A DNA stretch of 64,000 nt from Phytoactinopolyspora alkaliphila (GCF_010550695.1 NZ_JAAGOB010000005.1:121547-185546); one strand, 5' to 3'. Positions 17,168-25,727 are shown, counted from the stretch's first letter. The notes: generated by a model not told the origin, from the letters alone. Program-made: numbers and translations.

Positions 17168-17440
17168 GGTGTGCTCGGCGCGGTGGCGCTCTCCGCCGTC
17201 ACGTACGGTCCTGCCTTCATGGCCGTGTCCGCATTGCTCGCCATATGGAGCTATCAGACCTTCCCCGATCGGCCTACCGCTGGGTTCAGTGCCACTGTCT
17301 TCTTCCTCGGCGCCGGCACCATCGCCGGACCGGCCATGGTGGGGGTGATCGCCGAGCGCCACGGGCTGAGGGCCGCGCCCCTGCTGGCCGCCGTCGTCGC
17401 CCTTCTGACCGTGCTGGTGCGGATGGATAGGTCCAGGACG
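17168..17440 (+). pseudogene. remnant of an MFS transporter (C-terminal membrane segments)
   Basis: The translation shows three hydrophobic segments typical of the last helices of a major facilitator: AVALSAVTYGPAFMAVSALL, then SATVFFLGAGTIAGPAMVGV, and APLLAAVVALLTVLVRM. The order, with FPDRPTAGFSAT between segments, resembles YbfB/YjiJ-type MFS proteins. The N-terminal two-thirds is missing, and the frame continues past 17440 into the 3' end of the opposite gene before stopping at 17578. It abuts the AraC remnant head to head, marking a deletion junction near 17165. Confidence 0.6.
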
Positions 17441-17448
17441 CCGTCTCG

Positions 17449-18120
17449 CTACCAGCATTTGCCGTCGCCACGATCAGTGGTCCAGCTGCCGTCCGCCCTC
17501 GTCATCGAACGCACCTGCAGGCTCTTGTACTCCTCGATGAATGGCCCAGCCACCCATCGGCCCGTACGGGCGCTGTAGTGACGGCCCCTTTGGATGCCAT
17601 GCCAGGAGCGGTACTCATTTACAGACTCAGTGAGCGCGTCGAACATCCAGTCACCGAGTTTGCCGAGGTTCGTCGTGCTGTGGCTCCACGAGTGTGAGAC
17701 GTTCCGCACCGTTGAGCCATTGCCCTCCCAGTACTTTTCGACCGTGAATCGAAAGAGCCTGTGACCAAGCATGTTGTTATGGTCGCGCCGGGAGGTCAGC
17801 GTGCACCCGCGGTACGTCGAGTTGATAGTGGCCGAGTCGATGTGTTTGCTCTCCACGGCATCTTCGGCCACGACTTCCACCGGAACAGTCAGCACCAGGT
17901 CTGGATCGTGGTACGCAGCCCGAGCGTCAGACTCGGAGAGACCGCCGACTTCCATGGCTCCTACAACGAACTCTTCTTCACTCATCGGGACTTGCACCTC
18001 GGCGACATCGCCTCCTTCAACCCCCGCTGCGGCGATTGGAGCTGCAACCGTGCCGACTCCGACCGTCATAACCACGGCAAGCCCACACGCAGCCATCCTG
18101 GACTTGAGTTTGTTAGACAT
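17449..18120 (-). CDS. secreted protein of unknown family
   Basis: The 223-residue protein starts with a clear signal peptide: a basic N-terminus (MSNKLKSRM), a hydrophobic core (AACGLAVVMTVGVGTVAAPI) and AAAG as a likely cleavage site. The mature part has an acidic first section (VPMSEEEFVVGAMEVGGLSE) and a Trp/His/Arg-rich second half. Two cysteines, in STYRGCTLTSR and in the terminal GKCW, could form a disulfide. I do not recognise the family. ATG 18120 follows AGGGAGACGACAC, a good ribosome site; an ATG at 18138 is less likely. It lies next to decayed genes in an accessory stretch. Confidence 0.72.
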   Translation of the reverse strand: MSNKLKSRMAACGLAVVMTVGVGTVAAPIAAAGVEGGDVAEVQVPMSEEEFVVGAMEVGGLSESDARAAYHDPDLVLTVPVEVVAEDAVESKHIDSATINSTYRGCTLTSRRDHNNMLGHRLFRFTVEKYWEGNGSTVRNVSHSWSHSTTNLGKLGDWMFDALTESVNEYRSWHGIQRGRHYSARTGRWVAGPFIEEYKSLQVRSMTRADGSWTTDRGDGKCW

Positions 18121-18384
18121 GTGTCGTCTCCCTTGCATTGTTGGCGACCCGCCGCCTCGTGGGCCGCACGATCGCCTGACCAGCCTGAAGCCTCAGCCTG
18201 CGTCAAGATCAACAACGCCGCATCCGTCACATGACTGGTGCGTGGCGCCACTCGCGACGGGGGCCGACCAGAGCGGCCGCCGCAGTAGGCGCTCGTTCAG
18301 GAGGCTCACGAGGTGGCGACCGGCACCTTCATCGGTGCCGGCAACCCGGAGCAGCACCGGGGTGCCGGAGTTTAGGGTTGGCCC

Positions 18385-19149
18385 ATGCCTACAGCTTTGG
18401 TGACCGGACCCACCGCGGGGATCGGGCTGGCGTTCGCGCGCAAGCTCGCCGCGCGCGGCTTCGATCTCGTCCTCGTCTCCAGAGACGCGGACCGGCTGAG
18501 CTCTGTGGCCGATGAGCTGAGGGCCGGCCACGGCACGGCGGCCGAGGTGCTGCCGGCTGATCTGGCGAGCGACACCACCGCGGTGGAGGAGCGGCTGCGC
18601 GACACCGCGCGACCGGTCGACTTCCTGGTCAACAACGCTGGTCACGGCTTGCGTAAGCCCTTCCTGGCTAACGACATCGCTGACGAGGAAGGCCTGCTCG
18701 ACGTGCACGTGCGTGCGGTGCTGCGGCTGACACACGCGGTTCTGCCCGGCATGATCGAACGGCGGCGCGGCGCGGTGGTCAATGTCAGCTCGGTGGCCGC
18801 TTGGGTGCCACGCGGCACGTACAGCGCGGCCAAGGCTTGGGCCACGTCCTTCTCCGAAGGTCTTGCCTCCCAGGTCGACGGCTCCGGCGTCAGGGTGATG
18901 GCGCTGGCCCCGGGTTTCACCCGGACCGAGTTCCACGAACGAGCCGAGATGTCCATGAGCGGCCTGCCATCATGGCTGTGGCTCGACGCCGACAAGCTCG
19001 TCGACGCCGCACTGCGGGATCTCAACCGCGGGAAGGCCGTCTCCGTGCCCGGAGCGGTGTACAAAGCCGCTGCCGCGGCGCTGCCCCGGCTTCCGCGCCG
19101 GCTGGTGCGGGCCACCGGCCGGCGCCATCCGGACCGGCATCGTCGGTGA
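18385..19149 (+). CDS. short-chain dehydrogenase/reductase (SDR)
   Basis: The 254-residue classical SDR has an N-terminal NAD(P)-binding motif, ALVTGPTAGIGLAFARKLA (TGxxxGIG), and LVNNAGHG after the fourth strand. The catalytic set is Ser in VVNVSSVAAW and YxxxK in GTYSAAKAWATS. An Arg after the second strand (LVSRDADRL) suggests NADPH preference. The C-terminus is basic (RRHPDRHRR). The substrate is unknown; similar proteins are annotated as DltE-like or ketoacyl reductase-like enzymes. It ends 22 bp from the convergent alpha/beta-hydrolase-like gene. Confidence 0.88.
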   Translation: MPTALVTGPTAGIGLAFARKLAARGFDLVLVSRDADRLSSVADELRAGHGTAAEVLPADLASDTTAVEERLRDTARPVDFLVNNAGHGLRKPFLANDIADEEGLLDVHVRAVLRLTHAVLPGMIERRRGAVVNVSSVAAWVPRGTYSAAKAWATSFSEGLASQVDGSGVRVMALAPGFTRTEFHERAEMSMSGLPSWLWLDADKLVDAALRDLNRGKAVSVPGAVYKAAAAALPRLPRRLVRATGRRHPDRHRR

Positions 19150-19171
19150 CAGCAGAACACATTCGCCAGCA

Positions 19172-19891
19172 CTAGCCCGGCAGGTGGTCGAGGCTCGCTC
19201 GGACTCCCTGCAGAGGATCAGGCTCCTCGGTCACCGGCCAGCCACGCGACCGCGCGGACCGGGCCCAGAAATCCACGTCGCCGCAGCCCGGGGCGGGCTG
19301 GCCGGTGTGCACATATGCGCAAGGCGCGTCCGGCCAGTCGATCGCCGGCGGCAGAGTCTCGGACCAGAACTGGTGGTCCCGGGGGCGAGCCTGCGGCAAT
19401 CCTTGCGCCGGCCCCTGAGCTGTGTGCGGCACTGTTCCCCGCGACTCTCCTGGAAACGGCTTCTCGGAATCTGCGAGCGCCGGCCACACGCCACCAGGAG
19501 CGTGCAGATGCTCGTGCGCCAGCCGCTCCTCGTCCGGTGCTGCCGCCTTGAGGAGGTCGAGATGGCTCGTGGGTCCCGGCCGGGGGAGGGTGGCGTCGAC
19601 GAAGACATAACCGGCGATGTGCCGTCCTCCGGCGCGCTGGGTTCTGGCGAGCGCGGGAAGCAGCGGACCGGCACTGCCGTGACCAACGACGACGAGTGGG
19701 TCGGCGGGCGCCGCCAGCTGTAGGTGTTGCGCCACCGAGGCTATCCACGCGACGCTGAACGGAGGCGCGTGGCAGGCGTCGACCGGAGTGATGACCGGAA
19801 ATCCGGGGCGATTCGGCGAGTCTCCCTCATGATTCCACCAGTCCGCCGGATCGAGGGGTCCACTTACGAGAATCACTGCGCCAGGTTTCAC
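19172..19891 (-). CDS. alpha/beta-hydrolase-fold protein with altered nucleophile motif
   Basis: The 239-residue protein shows the alpha/beta hydrolase order: a first strand GAVILVSGPLDP, an elbow region PLVVVGHGSAGPLLPALA, and YVFVDATLPRPGPTS. The elbow reads GHGSAG rather than the usual GHSxG, so the Ser is displaced by one residue and normal catalysis is uncertain. The long in-frame extension up to 20740 is antisense to pyrE and is not family-like, so I take GTG at 19891 (VKPGAVILV), which has GGAG just upstream. It is divergent from pyrE. Function unknown. Confidence 0.65.
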   Translation of the reverse strand: MKPGAVILVSGPLDPADWWNHEGDSPNRPGFPVITPVDACHAPPFSVAWIASVAQHLQLAAPADPLVVVGHGSAGPLLPALARTQRAGGRHIAGYVFVDATLPRPGPTSHLDLLKAAAPDEERLAHEHLHAPGGVWPALADSEKPFPGESRGTVPHTAQGPAQGLPQARPRDHQFWSETLPPAIDWPDAPCAYVHTGQPAPGCGDVDFWARSARSRGWPVTEEPDPLQGVRASLDHLPG

Positions 19892-19990
19892 GTCTCCACT
19901 CTGCCGCACATCAGTGATCACCGGCACGTCGCCTCGGCCGTTGCCGGGGCCGTCCACTTTCACCTTCCTGCGCTCCTCTACTCTCGGCGT

Positions 19991-20530
19991 GTGGACGCGC
20001 GCGACGAACTCAGACGGCACATCATCGACAAGGCCATCATCCGTGGCAAGATCACGCTCTCCTCGGGCCGGGAGGCCGACTACTACGTCGACCTCCGGCG
20101 AATCACTCTGGATGGCGCGGCGGCACCGCTCGTCGGGGACGTGATGCTGGAGCTCGCCGACGGTCTGCCTTTCGACGCCGTGGGCGGCCTGACGCTGGGC
20201 GCCGACCCGGTGGCGACGGCCATGGTGCATGCCGCCTACCATCGCGGGCGCCGGATCGACGCCTTCGTCGTCCGCAAGGGCGAGAAGCAGCACGGCCTGC
20301 GCCGGCAGATCGAGGGTCCCGACGTCGCAGGGCGGCGGGTACTGGCGGTCGAGGACACGTCGACCACGGGCGGCAGTGTCCTGACCGCGGTGGAGGCTCT
20401 GCGTGCCGCCGGGGCGAACGTGGTGGCGGTGGCCGTCATCGTCGACCGTGACACCGGCGCCCGGGAGCGGGTCGAGGCAGAGGGCCTGGAATATCGGGCC
20501 GCGTACGGTCTGACCGATCTCGGCCTGTAG
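19991..20530 (+). CDS. pyrE: orotate phosphoribosyltransferase
   Basis: The 179-residue protein has the features of OPRTase: an N-terminal helix followed by GKITLSSGREADYYVDLR, then GGLTLGADPVATAM, VRKGEKQHGLRRQIEG in the flexible loop, and the PRPP-binding motif VLAVEDTSTTGGSVLTA. It joins orotate and PRPP to make OMP in de novo pyrimidine synthesis. GTG at 19991 is chosen because the preceding in-frame residues to 19724 are unlike the family and lie over the opposite gene. In actinobacteria pyrE often stands apart from the main pyr operon, as here. Confidence 0.93.
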   Translation: MDARDELRRHIIDKAIIRGKITLSSGREADYYVDLRRITLDGAAAPLVGDVMLELADGLPFDAVGGLTLGADPVATAMVHAAYHRGRRIDAFVVRKGEKQHGLRRQIEGPDVAGRRVLAVEDTSTTGGSVLTAVEALRAAGANVVAVAVIVDRDTGARERVEAEGLEYRAAYGLTDLGL

Positions 20531-20589
20531 GCGCGCTTCGACGGCTGCCGAACAAGCCGGCACCCACCTGCGACGCGCACAGGGGCACG

Positions 20590-21279
20590 TCAGTCGCCGA
20601 TGGCTCGGCGGCAGGCCTTCTCCAGTTGACGCTGCTGGCGCAGCCGTTGCCTTACGCCGGGTACCGGCTCGAGCGTGGTCCGGCTGGGCCGGTCGGTGAC
20701 CCGGATGGTTCCGCTCTCCAGGTGACCGCGCGTGACCCACGGCGTCCAGCGTTCGAGGTCCGGAACCGAGAAGTCATGTCCGAGCAGCGCGGCTGTGCCT
20801 TCGGGCAGCTCGTCGCCGGCCAGGCTGCGCAGGGTGAGCGCCGCCGCGTCGCCGGTGCTGGATGCGACGTCAACGGTGTCGACGACGAGCCGGTGGTGCG
20901 ACACGACCGCGAGGACCTGATGTGTAGGGGAGACCCTCGGTGGCAGCGGCGCGGACGAGGCGTCGTCGAGGAGAATCAGCAGTCGCGGTAGATACCACCA
21001 GTGCTCACGGCGGAGCAGGGGCGAATCGGCGAGGGCGCGCGACGGTGGGTACTTCCGGAGTTCCTGGTCGAGCAGCTGCGCCGAGAACACATCGCCGTCC
21101 CGGTCCGCAACGAGACGCGGTTTACCGGTGATGGCCAGTGATCGCCAGCTCGACCCGGTCATTCTGGTGTCGGTAAGGGTCAGGGCGGCGTCCGGCGACG
21201 CGGCGAGAACCCGTGCCAGGTCCTCGTACGCAAACGGGAGAGCCAGCACCGGCTGCCCGGCGAGGACAAGGGGCGTCAC
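20590..21279 (-). CDS. pyridoxamine-phosphate-oxidase-like (PPOX/FMN-binding split barrel) protein
   Basis: The readable part is 229 residues from GTG 21279 (MTPLVLAGQPVLALPF). The first strands resemble PPOX-type FMN-binding proteins. Family-like sequence continues upstream of this GTG without a stop: ATVAEIAWTEAGRPDVHPVT is encoded in the same frame. The only stop upstream is a TAG near 21380, and between them lie no ATG, GTG or TTG. A CTG at 21370-21372, seven bases after AGGA, would give a 260-residue protein and may be the true start. The C-terminus is Arg/Gln-rich. The substrate is unknown. It is convergent with pyrE and divergent from cstA. Confidence 0.55.
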   Translation of the reverse strand: MTPLVLAGQPVLALPFAYEDLARVLAASPDAALTLTDTRMTGSSWRSLAITGKPRLVADRDGDVFSAQLLDQELRKYPPSRALADSPLLRREHWWYLPRLLILLDDASSAPLPPRVSPTHQVLAVVSHHRLVVDTVDVASSTGDAAALTLRSLAGDELPEGTAALLGHDFSVPDLERWTPWVTRGHLESGTIRVTDRPSRTTLEPVPGVRQRLRQQRQLEKACRRAIGD

Positions 21280-21514
21280 CGGATGGACGTCGGGTCGGCC
21301 GGCTTCGGTCCAGGCGATCTCGGCAACGGTGGCCGACTGGATCGCCCGCTGTACTTCAACGTTGGATAACAGTATGACGTCCTAGGGTTTCGGAGCGGCG
21401 TCGTTAGGTGAAGACTCTAATCACGCAGGATAATGTGAGCCACGTCATATCGGTACGTCACAAGTCCAACCGCACGCGGCCCTGGGGAGGCCGGGTTCGA
21501 TCTTGGGAGGCCGG

Positions 21515-23278
21515 ATGCCCGCCGTCGTCGTCGCCATCACCGTGTTCGCTCTCTTCGCGCTCGGCTACATCTACTATTCGCGATATCTCGCGGAGAAGGT
21601 CTACGCGCTGGATCCCGCGTTCGTGACTCCGGCGCACGAGCTGGCTGACGGGATCGACTACGTGCCCACGAACAAGCACGTGCTGTTCGGGCACCACTTC
21701 ACGTCCATCGCCGGCGCCGCGCCGATCGTGGGGCCCGCCATCGCCGTCTTCTGGGGCTGGGTGCCGGCGTTGCTCTGGATCGTCATCGGCACGATCTTCG
21801 CGGCCGGTGTTCACGACTTCGGCGCGCTCGCCGTCTCGGTTCGGCACAAGGCGCGCAACATCGGCTCGCTCACCGCCGACGTGATCAGCCCGCGATCCAG
21901 AATTCTGTTCCTCTGCATCATCTTCTTCCTACTCACACTGGTGAACGCCGTGTTCGCGGTGGTGATCGGCAACCTGTTCGTCGCCTTCCCGGGCGCCGTC
22001 ATCCCGATCTTCGTGGAGATACCGCTCGCGATCGCCATCGGGCAGTACATTTACCGGACGAAGTCGCCTGCGCTCGTGCCGTCGATCGTCGGGGTCATCG
22101 CGCTGTACTTCCTGATCTGGGTGGGGCATCACAATCCGATCGAGCTCACGGCACTGGCGGATGCGCTGGGCATGGCGCCGCGAGACGTGTGGATCGTGAT
22201 CATGTTCGTCTACACCTTCATCGCCTCCCGGCTGCCGGTGTGGCTCCTGCTCCAGCCGCGGGACTACATCAACTCGCACCAGCTCTTCATCGCTCTGGGC
22301 GTGACCTTCATCGGCGTGCTCGTCGGCATGGACCGGATCGTGGCGCCCGCCTTCCGCGGCGACCTTCCGGAGGGTTCGCCGAACATCTTCCCGTTCCTGT
22401 TCATCACCATCGCCTGCGGGGCGATCTCCGGCTTCCACTCATTGGTGTCGTCGGGGACCACGTCCAAGCAATTGGACAAGGAGACCGATGCTCGTCACGT
22501 CGGCTACGTCGGCGCCCTCGGTGAGGGCAGCCTGGCGATGGCCTCCGTGCTGGCGGTCAGCGCCGGTGTGGCGGCCACCCGAGTCGAGTGGGACGCCCTC
22601 TATCCCACCTACGGCGACGCGTCGGCTGGAGCTACCAGCAATTTCGTCAACGGGATAGCGCAGTTCGCCAGCAACCTCGGCGTCGAGTTCACGCTGGCGA
22701 CGGTGTTCGCGGCCGTCGTCGTCGTGTCCTTCGCTGCCACCACCATGGACACCGGGGTGCGGCTCCAGCGCTATATCGTGCAGGAGATCGCCACGATCCT
22801 GAACTGGAAGCGGCTGTCGCGAAGTCTCACGGCGGCGGGATTGATCGCCGTGGCCGTTCCGCTTCTGCTCGCGCTGATGCCGGGCAGCGACGATCGAGGG
22901 TTCGCCTTCGGTACCCTGTGGCGGCTCTTCGGCACCACCAACCAGCTCACCGCGGGCCTGGCTCTCGCGGTGGTGGCCGTCTGGGTGACCAAGCGGATGC
23001 GCAACCCCATCGCCATCCTCGCGCCGATGGTGTTCTTGCTGGTGATGACCACCTGGGCTCTGATCATCCAGCTCGGCGAGTTCTGGGACGCCCCGGAACG
23101 CTGGGTTCTGGTTCCGTTGGACCTGGTGATCCTCGTCTTGGCCTTGTGGCTGATCGTCGAGGCGGGAATTGCTCTTCGGCGCTCACTGGCGGACCGGCGA
23201 ACCGGCCCACGGGCCGACGCGGGCGAGGGCGACGCGATGGACACGACTCGCCCCTCCGCACGGGACGATCAGGGATGA
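21515..23278 (+). CDS. cstA: CstA-family carbon starvation transporter
   Basis: The 587-residue protein has about 16 membrane segments and the family motifs: YIYYSRYLAEKVYALDPAFV, PTNKHVLFGHHFTSIAGAAP, and GPAIAVFWGWVPALLWIVIG. SGFHSLVSSGTTSKQL appears further on. CstA proteins import pyruvate or peptides during carbon starvation. The ATG at 21515 follows GGGAGG; a TTG at 21503 lies inside that ribosome site and is less likely. The C-terminal tail is hydrophilic. The next gene begins inside its stop codon (ATGA overlap), so the two are translationally coupled. Confidence 0.93.
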   Translation: MPAVVVAITVFALFALGYIYYSRYLAEKVYALDPAFVTPAHELADGIDYVPTNKHVLFGHHFTSIAGAAPIVGPAIAVFWGWVPALLWIVIGTIFAAGVHDFGALAVSVRHKARNIGSLTADVISPRSRILFLCIIFFLLTLVNAVFAVVIGNLFVAFPGAVIPIFVEIPLAIAIGQYIYRTKSPALVPSIVGVIALYFLIWVGHHNPIELTALADALGMAPRDVWIVIMFVYTFIASRLPVWLLLQPRDYINSHQLFIALGVTFIGVLVGMDRIVAPAFRGDLPEGSPNIFPFLFITIACGAISGFHSLVSSGTTSKQLDKETDARHVGYVGALGEGSLAMASVLAVSAGVAATRVEWDALYPTYGDASAGATSNFVNGIAQFASNLGVEFTLATVFAAVVVVSFAATTMDTGVRLQRYIVQEIATILNWKRLSRSLTAAGLIAVAVPLLLALMPGSDDRGFAFGTLWRLFGTTNQLTAGLALAVVAVWVTKRMRNPIAILAPMVFLLVMTTWALIIQLGEFWDAPERWVLVPLDLVILVLALWLIVEAGIALRRSLADRRTGPRADAGEGDAMDTTRPSARDDQG

Positions 23279-23766
23279 CGCCGGCGATGCCGAACTCGCC
23301 CGGGACGTCGCCGTCACACCGGATCCTGCTGGTCCGGCCGTGGAACATGCCGGATGGTGTGGGCGCCGGGTGCTGCGGCGGCGGTTCCACGAAGGGCTTG
23401 TGCGTGGCGACTGGCCACGAAGCGCCGCATGGTGACCCGCGGTTCCGTGAGCGGGCCGGATGGGACGCGTTCGCCGAGATGTACCTGGCGGTGAAGGACA
23501 CCGTGCGCGGGCGGGCGGATCTGGAGGTGGTCGACCCGCGCAACCATCTCTATCTGCTTCCCGTGCTGTTCGGCGATGCTCGTCGCCGCGGCGTGGAACG
23601 GTGGCAGGCGCTGCGGTCGGCGCTGCGCTCGCCGGGCTATGCCGCGATCATCGTCGACGGTCGCACCGTCAGCTCGGGGACGCTGCGCACGCCGGAGGAG
23701 GCGGTCAGGCTCATCGAGGCGGCGTTGGCCGACGCCCTGGCAGCCGGGGACCGGCGCCGGGTCTAG
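23275..23766 (+). CDS. uncharacterised cysteine-motif protein coupled to cstA
   Basis: The 163-residue protein starts at the ATG overlapping the cstA stop. A first strand, HRILLVRPWNMP, leads into GAGCCGGGSTKGLC, a three-cysteine motif. Later predicted elements alternate helix and strand: FAEMYLAVKDTV, DLEVVDPRNHLYLLP, GVERWQALRSALR, YAAIIVDGRTVSSG, TPEEAVRLIEAAL. This order resembles a thioredoxin-like fold, but that is inference. It is not the short YbdD/YjiX protein that usually accompanies CstA. Tight coupling implies a role with the transporter, for instance redox control or metal binding. Long upstream frame extensions are antisense-like shadows of cstA and are rejected. Confidence 0.7.
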   Translation: MTPAMPNSPGTSPSHRILLVRPWNMPDGVGAGCCGGGSTKGLCVATGHEAPHGDPRFRERAGWDAFAEMYLAVKDTVRGRADLEVVDPRNHLYLLPVLFGDARRRGVERWQALRSALRSPGYAAIIVDGRTVSSGTLRTPEEAVRLIEAALADALAAGDRRRV

Positions 23767-23821
23767 AGTGCATGCTGGCGGGCGCGAGCCACGGCGCTAC
23801 CGGCGATGATCGGCGGCTACG

Positions 23822-24523
23822 GTGTGTGCTGTGACTGTAGAACGCGAGCCCCCACCGGGTTCGAGCCGGCCGCCCGGGGCCGTCGGCACCGCACCCGAGC
23901 TCGCCGCCGACGAGCTTCCCCACGGCGTCGGCCCCTGGGCGGGACCGTGGCCCGACGATCCCCGCTACGACCCCGAGCTCCTTGCGAAGGGAGACCGGCG
24001 CAATGTCGTGGATCGCTACCGCTACTGGCGGCGCGAGGCGATCGTCGAGGATCTCGATCTGCGGCGGCACGGGTTCCACGTCGCGATCGAGAACTGGCAG
24101 CACGACTTCAACATCGGCTCGGTGGTGCGTACCGCCAACGCCTTTCTCGCCGCGGAGGTGCACATCGTCGGCCGTCGTCGCTGGAACCGGCGCGGCGCGA
24201 TGGTCACCGACAGATACCAGCACGTACGCCACCACCCGGACATCGCCGCCTTGGTGTCATGGGCGCACGAGCACGAGCTGCCGGTGATCGGCATCGACAA
24301 CCTGCCGGGCGCGGTTCCCCTGGAGACCTATGAGCTGCCAGCGGCATGTGTGCTGCTCTTCGGCCAGGAAGGGCCAGGATTGTCCGACGACGCGCGCCAG
24401 CAGGTCGACGTCTACCTGTCGATCGCCCAGTTCGGGTCGACGCGTTCGATCAACGCCGGCGCGGCGGCCGCCATCGCGATGCACGCCTGGATACGCCGGC
24501 ACGCGACGCCCGGCGGCCGGTAA
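23822..24523 (+). CDS. SpoU-family RNA 2'-O-methyltransferase
   Basis: The 233-residue protein contains the SPOUT (TrmH) motifs: motif 1 in WQHDFNIGSVVRTANAFLAA, motif 2 in CVLLFGQEGPGLSDDARQ, and motif 3 in STRSINAGAAAAIAMHAWIR. The deep trefoil knot and S-adenosylmethionine binding are properties of this family. It methylates a ribose 2'-hydroxyl in tRNA or rRNA; the target base is not evident. The N-terminal 45 residues are Pro/Gly-rich and probably disordered. GTG at 23822 is used; a second GTG at 23831 is possible. It is convergent with the SIS-domain gene, 34 bp away. Confidence 0.88.
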   Translation: MCAVTVEREPPPGSSRPPGAVGTAPELAADELPHGVGPWAGPWPDDPRYDPELLAKGDRRNVVDRYRYWRREAIVEDLDLRRHGFHVAIENWQHDFNIGSVVRTANAFLAAEVHIVGRRRWNRRGAMVTDRYQHVRHHPDIAALVSWAHEHELPVIGIDNLPGAVPLETYELPAACVLLFGQEGPGLSDDARQQVDVYLSIAQFGSTRSINAGAAAAIAMHAWIRRHATPGGR

Positions 24524-24557
24524 CGACGACGGGCCGTGTCGTCTGAGGTGGCCGGAG

Positions 24558-25610
24558 CTACGCCGCCGGGTCCGTCTGGGTGACCTTCGACAGGCCACGC
24601 GGCGCGTCCGGGTTGAGCCCGAGGCGGCGAGCCAATGCCTCCACGATGAGCTGGGCCGGCACGATCAGCCCGAGGGGCGCTACGAGTTCGGGGAGGTCCG
24701 GACCAGGCACGGCCACGTCGACGGCGCCGGCGAAACCGGAGTCGCCCCCGATTCCAATCGTGGCCGCCGCGCCGCGCCGGCGAAGATCGTGGGCGAGGTC
24801 GGTCATGCCGGAGACCATCGGACCGTCAGCGGCGGACACCAGGAGCGCGACGTGGTCGGCATCGACAACGGCGATCGGCCCATGCCGGAGGTCTGCGTAG
24901 GACAGCCCGCGCACCGGACGCAGGCAGGTCTCCTCGAGCTTGAGAGCTGCTTCCAGTGCAGTTCCGAACGCGATGCCGCGCCCGCTGACCAGGGCTTCCG
25001 CTGTGGACGACAGCCGCTCGGCAGCCTCCGCCACCCCTGCCCGTGTCTCGATGAGCCGCTCGACCTCGCCGGGCACGCGGTCGAGGACCGGGTCGAGGGC
25101 CGTGGGCTCGGGGGCCAGGGCTCCGGCCAGGATGGTCATCGCGGCAAGCTGGGCGGTGTAGGACTTGGTGGCGGGTACGGCTAGCTCAGCACCGGCAGGA
25201 GTGACGAGCGCGACGTCCGCGGCGTTGGCCAGCGAGCTGCCGCCGTCGTTGGTCACGGCAACCGTCCGCGCGCCGCGCTGCGCGGCCCAGCTCTGGGTCT
25301 CGACGATCTCCTGGGTTTCTCCCGACTGCGACACACTCACGACGAGTGCATCGGTGAGGTCGAGATCGGCGTGGTAGTGCGTGGCGACGCTCGGGGCGGC
25401 GAGGCCGCTCGCCCGGCCGGCGTGCACTTCCAGCAGGTACCGGCCGTACACAGCGGCGTTGTCCGACGAACCGCGGGCGACGAACAGCACGACCCGCCGG
25501 TCTTCGGCCAGTTTGCGCAGTGCCGCGCGCTCGGGCCGCAGCGAGCTGAGGGTGCGGGCGAGGGCCGCCGGCTGCTCGGCGATCTCGCGGGCCATGGTCG
25601 TCTCGGTCAC
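24558..25610 (-). CDS. SIS-domain sugar-phosphate isomerase/deaminase (GlmS-isomerase-like)
   Basis: The 350-residue protein has two SIS domains. The first has VVLFVARGSSDNAAVYGRYL and SVSQSGETQEIVETQ. The second has GRGIAFGTALEAALKLEETC and SYADLRHGPIAVVD. These match the isomerase half of GlmS without the glutaminase half, as in aminosugar deaminases/isomerases of the AgaS/NagB2 type. It probably converts an amino-sugar phosphate in the cytoplasm. GTG at 25610 follows AAGGGG. The divergent GntR regulator at 25772 is the likely regulator; actinobacterial pairs of this type respond to N-acetylglucosamine. Confidence 0.85.
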   Translation of the reverse strand: MTETTMAREIAEQPAALARTLSSLRPERAALRKLAEDRRVVLFVARGSSDNAAVYGRYLLEVHAGRASGLAAPSVATHYHADLDLTDALVVSVSQSGETQEIVETQSWAAQRGARTVAVTNDGGSSLANAADVALVTPAGAELAVPATKSYTAQLAAMTILAGALAPEPTALDPVLDRVPGEVERLIETRAGVAEAAERLSSTAEALVSGRGIAFGTALEAALKLEETCLRPVRGLSYADLRHGPIAVVDADHVALLVSAADGPMVSGMTDLAHDLRRRGAAATIGIGGDSGFAGAVDVAVPGPDLPELVAPLGLIVPAQLIVEALARRLGLNPDAPRGLSKVTQTDPAA

Positions 25611-25727
25611 GAGGTTCCCCTTCGGGTCAGGGCGAGGTGAACGGCCGGGCAGCCGCTCACACTCCGCGCGCCTAGCCGTGCCCGGGCGGCATGGTACGGC
25701 CCGGCGGCATTGAAGTGCGCCTACATC

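Noticed and set aside
19892-20740. Long minus-strand N-terminal extension of the alpha/beta-hydrolase-like gene (522-residue frame)
   Set aside because: It is antisense to pyrE over most of its length, has no domain, and the hydrolase fold begins only at the GTG at 19891.
22588-23274. Plus-strand extension of the cysteine-motif gene through cstA
   Set aside because: It overlaps conserved cstA in another frame and is Arg/Gly-rich with no domain; the ATG overlapping the cstA stop explains the real gene.
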